64,000 nt of DNA from Chrysoperla carnea (taxonomy: Eukaryota > Arthropoda > Insecta > Neuroptera > Chrysopidae). Shown piece by piece: positions 35,143 to 48,044 of this stretch. A program made the translations under genes and the position numbers. Position 1 is the first letter of the stretch, and the number at the start of each line of letters is the position of its first letter. The stretch covers positions 37,020,935 to 37,084,934 of the forward strand of contig NC_058338.1 of NCBI RefSeq assembly GCF_905475395.1, read 5' to 3'. Under the pieces are notes generated by a model. That model made no database searches, was not told where the DNA came from, and saw only the letters and a program-made list of their open reading frames with translations.

Positions 35143-37186
35143 AAACCGGCATAAGACTGAGAAACAAGAACTGTTAAAAAATGAAATTTAAATTTTCTAC
35201 TCAGAGGCAAGCCCATTTAAAATTGATATGAGTACATAAAAATATATTAGAAAATCAATTATGAAGCCTTTAACCCGATTCAGTTACGAAATTTCTGCCT
35301 GGGGCCTGGCACTTAAAGATACTACAAATATTTTTTTATATATACTTTATACCAAAATTGTATATTTTAATACATTTAAATGTAATAAATATAATGTAAT
35401 TATGGTGGGCGCGTTGGGAACATTCTTCATCCCAACTTCTCACAAACTACGAAAAAGATGAAAATATGTTTATGTCTGATTGTGAGTAGATTTTCATCAA
35501 ACTAATACGTAGTACATTTTTTGTAAAAGGTTGACAAAGGATTTTATAAGGGGAATTTCCAAAACGTTGCATTTTCGAATGAGTCCTAATTACTATAGTT
35601 ATAATTACTGATAATATTTTTCTCTTTCTTCTATTTAAAATATTTTCGTATTTTTCTCCAAAAATTGAATCAATGTATGATTGGAAGCTTAATTCATATA
35701 CGTGAACAATTCACAAAGTCATTTCTTAAAATATAAAAACAATAAATGAAGTTTATTTTAGCTTCTTCGAACATCAGAAACTTTGGTTCGGATCATCTTT
35801 AAAAAAAAAAGTAGCAAATGAAAATAATAAATAATTTTATTAAATATTTTAAACAATCAAAAAAGAGATAAATACGGTTAGTTACACGTTTATCTATGAT
35901 GAGAAATAAAAACAGAAACTGTTAAAACCATATGTTTAGAAATTCACAGCAGATTGTTTTAAATGGATTTTGGTAGTATCTGTGTAGTAAGGTAGTTATA
36001 TTAGTTTTATTTGGACACTTACTAGCCTATCAACACAGATGTAACATATGACTCGGTAAAACCAATACATCTGGACGCCATCATGTACCCATAAGGATAC
36101 GTTTTATATACATCTACTAAACAAATTTTTATTTAACAATAATAAAAATTATTACGCATTGAGTTTGTGACCACTTTATATTCCGAATATTTATTTTTAA
36201 TACGTGATTCTTGTTTCATTTTCAATTTTTCAGTTTCGTCCACAAAAATTAAAAGTAAATGTACAGCGTATGGACAAAATATGTTTTCCAAATGTTTTTT
36301 TTTTTTCGTTTGCTTATTGTCAAGTGTTATGGTACCGATATAATTGTCCATCTGGTCAAAGTGTGTGGGGTCATTGTTTTATTGTTTTGATAAATTTACC
36401 GGTGGGAAAAAACAAGTAGAAGAAAATAAACCATCTGGTATATTCATTACAAATGTTGTTGAAAACTTCTTTAAATAAAATAAGATCATCTCGTAGTATA
36501 TATAGGAAATCGGGATCATTCTATTTCTATCCTTCCGAGATAGGTATATTCAAAGAATTTAAATGCTTAATTGAAAAAAGAAAGCAGGTACCCGGTTCCA
36601 AAGTGAATTCCCAGAATGTTTGACATTATCTATAGTTCATTCTTTTACATTTTCTTGTGTATTTATTTTACACTCAGTATTGTAAAAATACTCCAGAGAA
36701 AATATCTTTACCTGGATGAACCTGTGCAAATAGCTCTTGAAAAATATAAAACATTTCAATATTTTCAATTTTAATTTTAAGATATATATTACGGCTTAAA
36801 TGTGAAGTCATTTTTGCAGTGAATACGAAATGTACAGGGAAAATTTTTGCTGGTTTCAGCAAATTATACGAAGCCTATCCGAAATCTTTTCGATTTTGAA
36901 TGTGTATCAAAAGCCAGATCTGACTAACTTTCGTTGTACATTAGACTTCTTGCATGCATGTCCCTAGTAGCAAATTTGCCGAACTTGACAATGAAATCGA
37001 CGTTAGACCCAGTGTTGGACAATCCAGTATTCTTACTTCAGTACTTACTTCAGTACTTGTCAAGACCAACAAATCAAGTCTTAATTGGTCAGCTTTGGCC
37101 AAGTCTAATAAATCAGGTTGTTTTCAAAATTTTTTTTAATTAATTATTTTTTTGAATAAATAAATAAATTATGTTTTTGAATAAAA
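35143..37186. other. Intergenic, no gene supported
   Basis: Frames at 35261-35461, 36133-36351, 36204-36419 and 36934-37143 lack recognisable domains. A short local duplication (ACTTCAGTACTT twice) is at about 37034-37058. A Rel-like GGGAATTTCC at 35551-35560 has no gene next to it. Confidence 0.4.
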
Positions 37187-37331
37187 TGTAAATTGATCAA
37201 AATCGGGAACGTAGGCATAATTATCTGAGTGTTTTAAAAATGTTTTAAACGGTCGTGTATTAAAGAACGGAGAAAAAATTTTAACCAAAGCTTTAACATA
37301 GGAACTGCAAATACTATGCTGGAAATACCTT
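37187..37331 (+). mobile_element. 3' fragment of TIR family D
   Basis: Matches the right half of 52787-53290: AAATTGATCAAAATCGGGA, 'CGTAGGCATAATTATCT', 'TTTAACATAGGAACTGCAAA' and the terminal TATGCTGGAAATACCTT. The left end is missing or unrecognisable. Confidence 0.65.
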
Positions 37332-39949
37332 AAAAGCTGAAAAACAAAAAACCACCGCTCACACAAGCCAAATATGTCTTCCTTGCACCTCCACCATTTA
37401 AAAGCAATGTTTTTGAAGAAAAAGACAATTTATTTTATTTTGAAAGAAGGTACGCACTTTCATCAGCCTTCATTAGCTCATCATCATTAATTATAGTCTC
37501 ACTTAAATTTTGAATAAAATTTGGCTTCCAGGGTTCCAGGAATGAATTATATCATACGTTGATTGCACGGTTTCATTACACGTGCTCAATGAAGTGAAAT
37601 ATATTTTATTATTCCAATGAAACATGTCGCAAAAAACTTCTCATAAAAGTTTTTTTGACTATTTTCAGTCTACATGTGTTTTTCACTTTTTTTGTGTCTG
37701 AAAATTATAAGTAAATGATTCATAATTGTTACACGTTAAGCCATTATTTTGTTTAATTCTTTTTAAAAATAAATAATTGTGCAGATTTTTTAATTAATCA
37801 TGATAAATATTCTTGGAATTTCCTGAAACATTTATGTCTTATTACTACTATTTTACAGAGCTTTTTATAAAGAAAAGAGGGGCCTAATTAAATGTTTATG
37901 ATTTGTTGCAAAAACGGTTACGTTAACTCATCTCTGGTCACTGTGTAGGTATTATGTGTAAACAGCTATCTCAGTTTTTTTTAGAAGAATAAAGTCACAC
38001 AATAAAACTTCGAAAAAATTTTAATGATAATAACGAGGAAGCGTTTTACACAACAAAAATGAAATGATTAAGTTATTAACTTGACGAAAACGTATTATAA
38101 AATGTAAAATGAAAAGAAGTGGTTGAATTTTACACTAAAAACTGTTATGACCGATTTTCTATGTAGGTATTTTTACTGTATACTAGTTTTAACTCCCGAC
38201 GAAGTAAGGCTTGCTGAATGTGAACGAATATACAGTAAAATATTTTTTTAATTAACTTTTTTTTTTTTTAATTTTATATTGTAGTATTCCAATTTTGATT
38301 ATGAACTCTGTTAGTACTCGGCGAAGTTAAAAGAAAGATAATAGTTAAATTTTTCGGTTTTAGAAAGATCTAGGGATTACTAAAAATCTAAGACCTTAAA
38401 ATCACTCGAAAAAAAATTGCTTCCTATAATTTTCTTAACACGAAAATCTTTGTCATATCAATGATAATAAAATGTGTTTTTTATTAAAAGTTAAAAAACC
38501 AACGCTCACAGAAATTCAGAAAATAATGTAAATTTTTATTTTGTAAGCCTCAGTGCCAAGAATAGTAACAAGAGTAATTTTCTGAAGATTAATTTGGAAA
38601 ACTTCTATTTCTTAGTTAAAAGCATGACAAATATTTTCCAAGAGAAAATTATAACATGTGGCCCTCGTTTTTCAATAAAATACAGTTAAAGCGATGAAAT
38701 GGTATTTGTGTTAAGAAAAGAAGTACTTATTATAAATAAGTGATTTTCTCAAAATCTATAGGCATCAATATTTCAAGATCTATGATATATGTATAGCGAA
38801 AAATTTTACTCTTAATTTTCGTCTAATTTTCCCAAGTTCTAACAGAATCTATCCTTAAAATTTGAAACATAAGTCTCAAATACATTTTTTGCATAAAATA
38901 AATTTAAACAAACCATTCAGTTAATCACACGAGCAAAATCTTGACCAGAGTGATATTTAGATATTGACTTAAAATTCAAAATGTCTAAAAAAAAATTTTT
39001 TTCTAAAATTAGGTACCCATTTTCATCTTTGACTTTAAATTTAATTACATCTTACTTTTCAAAATATTTTGTTAATGTTGCCATCATAAATTTTTTATTA
39101 ACGATCATATACAATACAGCCGAAACACGCCGTTTCTTATTTTTCGGTAAAACTTAATACGAATTTGATGACGTATTTATATTATTTAAAAAAGTACAAC
39201 TACATTTTTAATAAATATGTCTGTTTGGATGGAATCTTTTTTACAAGATAAAATAATATTGTATTATGAATTTATTGAAGTGTCATCCGTTCAGTTTAGT
39301 ATTATGATGGGTTGATGTACGCCGTGACTCCGCCTGTTTCATGGCTGCTACCTCATAGTCATATTATATGTTATACGTCCGGCAACTTTATATTATTTAA
39401 GTTAAATATTATAATAATTGTCTCCAGGAGATCGGATAATGTTGGGCGGAACATTTAATGTGTCAACTATTTTATTAAAAATGATTTTTATGATGTGAGT
39501 TGTAAAATGATAGTAGAAAATTTCATTGAAATAATTGTGAATAGAATTCTCTAAAAATGAATTTTATACAAAAGTATTTTATGGACTCTGCAATTCCTTA
39601 ATGGTTATTTGCATTATTATAAAGTCGTCCATACAATTCCTTACCTTTGCTTTCCTCATTTAGCTCTGATGATTTTGTATCAGTGAGACGGAAATCTGTA
39701 GACAAGAGAGTTTTTCTTCTGTATTCTACGGTAAGTCAAGAGGTAACATTAATTGCTGCAAGTTTCTTGAAGCTGGGGACTTGTTCTAAAGAAAGTACTA
39801 GAATATCTTGCCCCCAATGTTATTTCGTACATACTATCTGTACTCATCTTTTTTTGGAAAATACTATCGTCGTAAAAAATTGAAACTTTTGCACAAACAC
39901 TATTATTATACCCTTAAATTTTAGTACAACTAATAAACCGGGATGCATA
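37332..39949. other. Intergenic, nothing supported
   Basis: AT-rich. A phrase TTTTAACTCCCGACGAAGTA near 38188 resembles the start of repeat family B. The 78-aa frame at 39647-39883 is cysteine-containing, but I see no domain in it. Confidence 0.4.
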
Positions 39950-40660
39950 GGAAAAGTGGGTAGGCAGTATCGATTTTAATGAAACTTTTTGTAACGTGTT
40001 TATAGGACCCCAAGAAACATTCAAGCAACTTAAACTAATCAGACGGGAGCATATTACCCAAGCGGGGGTCATGTGTAGCCCAAAATTTTTTTCAAATGCT
40101 TAATTGGGCCTATAATTGCCATCTAAAACAGTTTGGACGTTAAATACTTAGTTTGCAGTTTTTGTGCCAAAAGAGTGAAATTCTTAGCCAAAAATGGCAC
40201 GATTTTCGGAAGATGGGTAGGATGCGTGTAATAATCGGGCATCGTATTCGTATCAGCAGCCAAAAATTCCTAGTAGAGCAAAGTTTGAACGATAAATACT
40301 TATTTGCCGTTTTTATAACAAAAAAGTTAAATTCTTGGCAAAATACCACCTAGATAATAGTTTGAACGACAAATACTTAATTTTCCGTTTTGGTGCCAAA
40401 AAGTGAAATTTCGTTTCAAAAATGGCATTAGTGTAATCTGACATTGGATTCGTATTCAACGATAAAAGATACCCACTAGATGACAATTTTAAGCTAAACA
40501 TTTCAAAAATATTAAGACACATATGCTTCACTGGAGCCCTATGCTTCACTGGAGCCCTATGCTTCTTTCTGACTAGGTTAATTGGCTGGTTGTTTTTGGC
40601 GGTCCTATAAACACGGAACAAAAAGTTTTATTCAAATCGGTGCTGTTTCCCCACTTTTCC
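39950..40660. mobile_element. Composite element: inverted arms around tandem repeats, copy 1
   Basis: Inverted arms of about 180 bases: the left starts GGAAAAGTGGG, then ACTTTTTGTAACGTGTTTAT and AGGACC; the right carries the inverse. Between them lie three head-to-tail core units starting near 40130, 40282 and 40359. Each unit reads AGTTTGGACGATAAATAC-like text, then TTTGCCGTTTTTGTGCCAAA, AGTGAAATTCTTGGC, ATCGGATTCGTAT-like and a final CTACTAGA-like piece. Unit length is about 152 bases when complete; one unit is internally deleted (77 bases). The right arm also has a 20-base duplication. Frames here are repeat translation, not genes. Confidence 0.75.
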
Positions 40661-41639
40661 ACTTTTGACACTTTTTCCGGATAATTTTGTTTTCTGATTT
40701 CCAGTAGTTTTCATTTTTATGAATTTTCCAAAAGCTTTTTTAACGCAGATAATTAGGCTTCTTTAACATTCTCTGCAAACACAATGTTATTTATAATCAA
40801 TGGAGCAATAGCAAAATTAATATTGCTTTTAAACAAACATTTTATTTTAAAACAACAATATTATATTATTTCTAAAAAATTGTTTAAATTTTGAAGTTTG
40901 AAGTTACGTTTTACAAAATAGATAGATAAATGCCTACGCATCCTTTAAACTTTCAAACGTAGAAAAATTTTATTCTAGAAGTCGTACAAAAGGGAAATTT
41001 GTATATTAGGTTCAAATTTGTGTATATTTTCATTAAATGTTTTCAAGTTGTTTATGGAAATGTGAAAACTGTTTTTTTAACCCATACGGCAGCAATATGA
41101 TTGTCATGCAATTATACAAGCAACAAATTTTGAACGATTCGAAAAACTTTTTCAGTTCCCAATCTCTAAAATTACAAACAAGCAAATAAATAAACAAATA
41201 ATTATAGTTATAAGCAAAAATATTACAGATGTGCTATGCAAAAAGTATATCTTGATTTTACTTCCAATGACTAAATATTTTACAACTCACCAAGATGTAT
41301 GTATATAGGCAGTATTACTACACTTGTAGTATGCAAATCACATAAGGTACAAATGTATAGACAATAGAGGAAAAGTTCGATTAAAATTGTTCACTTTATT
41401 CAGTAATTTTCATTTTCTATAGTTGTTTAGAATTAAAAAAATTGTAGGAAACATTTTGGAAAAAAAAAAACAAAATGTTCGAAATTTTTGTGCATCGCTT
41501 AACAAAAAATGTTTCCCACCAAACCAAATAGAACTGAATAAATTTAACTGAATTGAGAATGTTATTTTTCAATATCTTGAAAATGGTAAATTTTTAGACA
41601 TACGAGTAATAATTTTGGAAATAACCATTTATGCGATAA
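40661..41639. other. Spacer, nothing recognised
   Basis: AT-rich DNA with no frame, repeat or RNA gene I can support. Confidence 0.4.
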
Positions 41640-41870
41640 CATAAGGTTGCAGGTGTTCATAAAACCACATTATTAGTCCATTTCCTAATGTCTGTCCGTC
41701 CATACAATAACTGCAAACGAAAAGAGATATTGAGTTTAAAATTAAATTTTTATAGAGTATTCAGGACGTAAAAAGTCAGTTCGAGTACGTAAATGAGCAA
41801 TATAGGTCCTCATAATTTGGATCTTGAGTCAGTGGATCCTCATAAATGAGTTAACTTTTTAAAGTCTTCT
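41640..41870 (+). repeat. Dispersed repeat family A, copy 4 (partial)
   Basis: Carries GGTGTTCATAAAACCACATT, 'GTCTGTCCGTCCATA', 'CGAAAAGAGATATTGAGTTT', 'TCAGGACGTAAAAAGTCAG' and 'AAATGAGCAATATAGGTC', in the same order as the other copies but without their first third. Confidence 0.65.
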
Positions 41871-42639
41871 ATTATATAAAAAAAAATGCAAGCACTGATT
41901 TTCAACATTCTCTATACAGTTAATTTTTGTTTATTTTCACTTGTTTTTATTAGAATTTGTCGTTAATAAGGTTTAGATTTAAATAAGGATTAAAAAATCG
42001 TGAGTTTGTTTTAATTAAGTAATTATTTTTTCGTTCAATAGCATTTAAACGCCTACACCCAAATATAAAAAAATTGTCTATTTGAAGCAAGGTCTGATTA
42101 TATCTAACCCATTCTGTATGAAATTATTATAGCGCACTATTCAATTTAATGTTTATATAGCATTTTATAAGTGTGTGTTTATAAGTGCCATCCATACTGC
42201 CATGAGATATAACTTAAGACTGTATCTCTCAAAGTTTGTATTTTTGATCTACAATAAAAGTTATAATGCTAAGTTTTGTATTTTTTCCAGAAATCGATTA
42301 AATTACGAGGAAAGAGATGCATTCATGTGTTATTTTAAGCTTAAGACTCCTTCCTGTCTTACAGAATTTACAAAAACACATATATGTATCTTATTCGAAA
42401 ATACTGATGTACGCCACATAATTTCCTCGAACGCTTAAAAACTAATCAAAATGAACCAACGATTGAAGAAGACATTTCTATTAAAACCATTTTGTAACTA
42501 ACATGAACTGAATTTTAAAAAATTTCGTTTTAAAGACCCCAGATTAAACAAAAATAAAATTCTCATCTTAGAAAAAATTCAAATAAAAAAAATTAGAGGA
42601 TTAATTTAAAGGGCAAAAAATTTTGTTCAAAAAAATGTG
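41871..42639. other. Spacer with one unrecognised frame
   Basis: The frame at 42175-42438 (87 aa, +) has fairly mixed composition with several cysteines and a stretch EERDAFMCYFKLKTPS. I recognise no family and see no promoter or splice support, so I do not call it a gene. Confidence 0.3.
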
Positions 42640-42735
42640 TTTCAGAACTTTTATGAAACGCTTAGAAGCTACGGTGCTACAGACAGACACACAGACTGAC
42701 GGATTGTCCTCTTTTTGCACCGGGAGTTAAAAAGG
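42640..42735 (-). repeat. Dispersed repeat family B, fragment (inverted)
   Basis: On the minus strand it starts TTTTAACTCCCGGTGCAAAA and continues with GTCTGTGTGTCTGTCTGTAG and CACCGTAGCTTCTAAGCG, the same theme as the 16400 fragment. Confidence 0.6.
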
Positions 42736-44343
42736 ATTTTTTTCATAAATTTGTATAAAGTAGGCAATTATTACATAATAAATTTAAGTTATGAATTACG
42801 CGTGCATCGTTTTTAATAGGAACTTCGTATTTGGATATAGTGAACAGTCTTAAATTTCAATAATAATGACATATTACATCATTCAAACAACTTGTCTAGC
42901 TGTATAATTAAATTTTTAAAATTGTCACATAAATTCTATCCTATTGAAAACATTTTAAAAGATTCATGTAACTTTCATGGTGAAGTTTGCAACTGCGAAT
43001 TTTGTTTTTAGCTATCCACATTTTAGATTTTTAGAAAGTAGCGACCAAAATTTATTCATTATACTTCCCCTTTCTTGGGGTATAGTTTGCCCCACCACTG
43101 GTCCAAAATACCAACATTCCCCCAAAACCACCGTAAATACTTTTCTGGCATATTTTGCTAAATATTTTCAAAGTTTTAAAACTTTGAAAAATCACCTCAG
43201 AAATGGATTTCAATAATTGGCCTAGTTGGCCAATTGCAATGGGCAAACATTTAAAAACAAATTGGCCCAATAGATTGGGGTACAAAAGAATTCCTCATTA
43301 TCCACTTTTTTCATCTAAAATGATTAGTCCATTTTGTGGTTTGATTTGACAAATTATCTTACACCTTGTACAAAAGAATGAAAATTAAACAAAAAACTCC
43401 TTCTCGACTTAGATCATTAACATTTTTACAAATTATATGGCGTATAGCTGCTTATTTTACGACTATAGCAGTGTATATGAACTAACTTAAACGGCAATGG
43501 CCAAATTTGGGCATATACATTATATACACTTCGTGGATGTGACTCATGACAAATAAATATCTAATACATAAGCCGAAAATGAATTGGTTTCTCCAGGAAT
43601 TGATTATTTTTGTCACTGAAAGCATCAATCCACAGTGCAAAAGATGAATATTCAATTCCCAAGTCATTACTAAGATTAGTTAACCTTCCTGGTGCTTTCT
43701 ATTCCGGACATTATGAGAATCAGAATTACAACAGTATTATTATTGCACTAGAAATCATAAACAGTGATATAAAGTATATGCAAGTAAATAAAATAAAAAA
43801 ATGTTAAAACAGAAAGAAATGTCAATCTCAAAAATTGTCAAATGTCTTCTCTTGCAATTGACGTTATAAGCGAAATATCTTTGCTTTTATTTTTTGTGAG
43901 CTAATAACACTAAACATTATCGTTAAAATGTATCATCTAGTTCTTTTTTAATTTTTTTTAGTTTAGTAGTAGTAAGTATTATGAAAACGTGTTAAATAAC
44001 ATTATTACTTGAACATAATATTATGTAATAAGTTTTATGTATATTTTTCAATAAACTACATGAAGATGATGTTTTTTATTGTAAAGAAAAAATAAATATA
44101 TAAATAAAAGAAATGCTTATCAAGTGTGTAGTTATTTAATAGACTACACAATCAGAGAAGTAAGTACTTATACCTACATTTATCACTTTTTTAAAGGTAT
44201 GTTTAAAGGCCACTAATAGGGAAGCGTGACACCAGACCTCAAAATATTGTGTTTTTCAAACCAATTTTTTAATAAAAAACATTGGAAACAATCTCTTTTA
44301 GTAATTTTATACAATATCTACAGTCTGAAGCAAATCCTGTAGT
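42736..44343. other. Intergenic, no gene supported
   Basis: Includes a locally GC-richer patch at 43060-43280 with TTGGCC and GGCCAA words. Overlapping frames on both strands there (42977-43216, 43052-43285) and at 43610-43807 have no domain. Probably repeat-derived. Confidence 0.35.
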
Positions 44344-44595
44344 TCCAGGCGCAGATCCAGCTCTCAAAAACGGGGATGCGCACGGCACAGCCACCCGAAA
44401 ATCGGTCAAATATGAGTCGGAGTATGAACTCGCTCATGATCGACATAGTGCATTCCCATAAAGGAGATGTTTTCAAACTTTTTGACGCTCTAACCAAGAT
44501 TTTGTACAGTGTATTTGCCCACGTGTGTAAAGCAGTGGGGCACGTACTAGTAAATTAATAAACTTGCAAGATATAAGCCTTTTCGCTCACATAAA
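44344..44595. mobile_element. Putative hAT terminus and 3' region
   Basis: CCAGGCGCAGATCCAGC at about 44345 looks like a hAT end (CAGGGGCGGATCCAG type). It lies on the correct side to be the 3' end of the minus-strand transposase fragment that follows. The 60-codon plus-strand frame here is not credible as a gene. No intact opposite end found. Confidence 0.4.
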
Positions 44596-44880
44596 TTACA
44601 AAAGTAAATGTATGCATGTTTTGCACATAATAGTATCGTCACATTTAGACTCTAAGCTACTGAACAAATTTGGATGCAATTTTTCCAGCCATGAAGATTT
44701 TACACCTCGAAGTATAGAAAACGATCTCTCTACGGTAGCTACGCTCGCCGGAATAGTTGGCAGTATTTGTAAGAACATTTTTATTTTAGGATACAAATCT
44801 TGGACGCATGGTTCAATGAGATGAGCTACCCGCTCTGGTATGCTGAAATATTTTTCACATTCTGTTTTCCATTTGGCCAC
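44596..44880 (-). pseudogene. hAT transposase C-terminal fragment, decayed
   Basis: A 94-codon minus-strand frame holds the hallmark of the hAT C-terminal dimerisation region: LQILPTIPASVATVERSFSI followed by LRGVKSSWL. A preceding KWKTE block fits hAT proteins of the zinc-finger MYM / 52-kDa-repressor-like group. Just upstream (near 44885) the coding frame is broken by a stop or frameshift, and after SSWL the sequence no longer resembles the family. Full transposases have 500 or more residues, so most is missing. It would once have encoded a DDE-type cut-and-paste transposase; now non-functional. No intact copy lies in the window. Confidence 0.8.
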
Positions 44881-45935
44881 CCAGAGTCAGTATTCATTTA
44901 TAACAGTTGATTTACTATCATTAATAAATCACCGGTACATCTGAGTTCTTGATACCAACATTTGGTTCGGGTATTAAAACTCCCAACTGAAATTGGTCGA
45001 GTACCTCCGGAGACAATCTTTGCACAACTTTCTTTTAGAGGTCAGCCTATCCTCTCTGATCGTTCAATAACAGGTTCAACTAGTGAAATAGTCTTCTTTT
45101 TCATTATATCTTTTTTATATGTCACTCTAGCTTGTACATGGAAATCGGCCGATTGCCACAACGAAATAGGTTATCAAATTGAATTATCCCCTTGGCATAT
45201 AATAAAATAAGAATCTTATCATATATACACAATACTGACTTTGAGGGTTCCACGTTTCTGCCTCTCATTTTAAAACTATAATCTCGCCTGTTCGGATTTA
45301 TGATGAGCCGTATATTTTTTATACTACGACACACTAAATGATCCTTACATTGACAAAGTTATTATTCACAGATTCAATAAGGTCGGAAAATTGTCCAATT
45401 TTTTGTTCGGCTATTGTTTATGTTTAATTTTTGTCATAAATAATACCATTACAGAGTAAAATAACAAAGTAAGGATTTTGTAAACCCCACGTTGAAAGTA
45501 GGGACATGGTATTTTTATTTGTAAAAGAGATTAGGTGCTTGATTCCACCCTTGGACCATCAAAATGGTACACGGATTCTTCGTTGACGTGCGATATATAT
45601 TTTCCACCATATAGAATCTTCCACTTTTCTACGTTAGTTAATAATATATTATCTACTATTTTAAAATGAAAGTCATCTTTTTTTTTAATAAACTAAGAGA
45701 CTTATGAGTAAATATATGCATATTAGGTACATAGATACAAAGTGGTGTCTAAAAATGATTATCTAAATAAATTAATTATATATTGTTCCAAAATTTATTT
45801 TGTGGAATTCCAAAAATTCATAATCAAAGAAACATCGAAGAATAATATTCCTATTAATAAAATAGGCTATGGGCTCTTTAATATACGAACACAGATCAAC
45901 AATCCGATAACGACTAAACTTTGTTAAATTGTTAT
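44881..45935. other. Probable extension of hAT remnant, then spacer
   Basis: The first 200 bases are GC-richer and may be decayed transposase coding sequence on the minus strand, but no continuous frame aligns by eye. Frames at 44962-45210, 45122-45334 and 45742-45927 have no recognisable domain. The rest is AT-rich. Confidence 0.35.
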
Positions 45936-46505
45936 TAGTATAAGATCCGAATTAAGGTCGACCTTCACCCATATGTTTACCGAATGAAAGTTATTTTTTA
46001 TGAAATGTAAAATATTTACAAATATCCCTGTTGTGGGTTGCCCTAAAAAATATGGTCCAGACAACTTTTAATAAAAATATCAAAACTTGGAAAGCTTGTA
46101 AATTTTATTTTTTGACTGATATTTTGTGGCAATCATATAGCACCGTATTTGCAATAAAATTATCTTTATTTATATATGTGAGGCAATGAATTAACAGATG
46201 AACGTAATTACTATTCACAACTTGTATAAATGCGAAAATAGTGAACGAAAAGAGGCAGACAGCATAGCTGCTGCATATTCTTTTTGGCTTTTACTTTCGA
46301 GTAGATCAATATTCGTTAGATATGCAAGTCAGTGAAAAATTTCAAAAAATTATACTCTTGATATTTTCACTAAAAGTAGTCTTGACCACATTTTTTTAGG
46401 CAACCCATTGCAGGGATATTTGTTAACATTTTATATTTCATAAAAAATAACTTTCATTCGGTAAACAGATGGGTGAAGGTCGATCCTAATTGGGATCTTA
46501 GACTA
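45936..46505. mobile_element. Foldback element, about 570 bp
   Basis: Near-identical inverted arms of about 145 bases. Both start TAGT(A/C)TAAGATCC and share GACCTTCACCCAT, TGTTTACCGAATGAAAGTTA, AACAAATATCCCTG and GGTTGCC. The spacer is about 280 bases without coding capacity. A possible 3-base TAT duplication flanks it. Confidence 0.8.
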
Positions 46506-47706
46506 TATTGACGTGATTGAGTTGGCTATTCTGATTTAGGTATATTTTAGCATGGATTTAGCGAAATTTAATACATTACGGTACTCGGTACCTGATTTTT
46601 ATCTTATTTTGGAGCTGTTTTGTTTTTTTAATTTCATAAAATATTAATTTCGATAATTTCAAAAAATTTTCGCTGGGCAAAACGAAGTTGCTGCTTTCCG
46701 CCTCCTTTAAGGAGAAAAATAATATACACACCACGGGAGTAAGTAAAGTATGTCTCAGATCTCATGTATGCCATCTTCGGCTTCGCCTCGGGCGACATGA
46801 ACGTTCTATTATTTTAGTTATTTTCCAGATTTTTATCTCAAGCTCTATACCCGGTTATAGAAATAAAATTTCATGGCCATAATATCACAAATATCAATCA
46901 ACTTCGATTAAACAGGTGTTTTTTTAATCACAAAATTTAGTGCGTCTAGCCAAGTAAATCATTTTATCGAATTTATTTGATTCAAGATCAAATTACAATT
47001 TTTTTGTCTAACTTAATATTAACTAAAGTGCAACATTTATTAGAACCATATTACATATATTTATATATTACATATTATTTCATTGAAACGGTATCAAATT
47101 CAATACGTGTAGGTACCTATTTGCAACGATTTTACATAATGGAAATTTAGGTAAACAATTATATGACTAGGAATATGTATTATGCCTCGTGTGATTGAAT
47201 GCAAAGATGAACAGAATTTTTAGGTCACTTAAGCTATATGAGTAAAGTAAGTAAATTTTTTGCTATTTTCTATTTTCTGAGAAACGCGTTGCTAATTAGC
47301 TTAAGTCTTAAGTAACTTCTTTTGGTGGAACAATCTTAATTTTTTTTTATTATTATTCTTGTACTCATAAAACTTTTAAAATAGGGAGTAATTGAAAATT
47401 TCCATTTAATTCACCAATTTGCCAATTCATTTAATTCACCAACTTTCAAAGGAATCGGTCGAGTAGAACTTTAGGTATCATGTCAACCACTTCGAAAAAT
47501 GTTGTTTTAAGAAAAACGCATTTTCAGTTTGAGAGACAATTCCAAGATCCATACATTAGACCTTCTTCTATAATTCGAACGTCGTTAGAACCAGAAAATC
47601 TGCTGTATCTTGCGGTATTGCTTCATTATTAGATCTGATCATTTTTCACGGAGATACTGTCATTTGTAATAATGTTAATATTTTACAGCCATTTATTTAA
47701 CTTGCA

Positions 47707-47710
<4 letters not shown>
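46506..47710. other. Intergenic, nothing recognised
   Basis: The 64-aa frame at 46688-46882 covers a GC-richer patch (CTTCGGCTTCGCCTCGGGCG near 46772) that looks repeat-derived. No gene supported. Confidence 0.35.

Positions 47711-47770
<60 letters not shown>
47711..47770. repeat. (AT)n microsatellite, about 30 units
   Basis: Uninterrupted AT dinucleotides, continuing as imperfect ATGT/TATA text to about 47809. The frame overlapping it at 47697-47936 translates to alternating Y and I and is an artefact. Confidence 0.95.
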
Positions 47771-47772
<2 letters not shown>

Positions 47773-48044
47773 GTATATATATGTATTATATGTATGTATG
47801 TATATATGTTTGTCCGGGTGGAATTTTGCAAGTCAATTTGGAACCGATTGAGTTGAAATTTTGCATTTATGCTAAATTTGGATGACAGTGCATGGAAAGG
47901 TAAGTGGCGTCCTGATTTTCCCATCGCTTCCACCATATTTGATATAATTTATATTTTTTTTTTAGTTTTAAATTAAAAATTTTAATAAAAAATACTTTTT
48001 AAGAGACAAGCTTTTATTGTACTTAAAAGAAGAAATAATATTTT

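Noticed and set aside
35550..35560. Second perfect Rel-type site
   Set aside because: No gene within several kb; used as evidence that such sites occur by chance.
40140..40621. Overlapping frames on both strands with KYLSFKL-type repeats
   Set aside because: Same tandem core as at 61663-61978, not protein genes.
47697..47936. 79-aa frame with alternating Y and I
   Set aside because: Translation of the (AT)n microsatellite.
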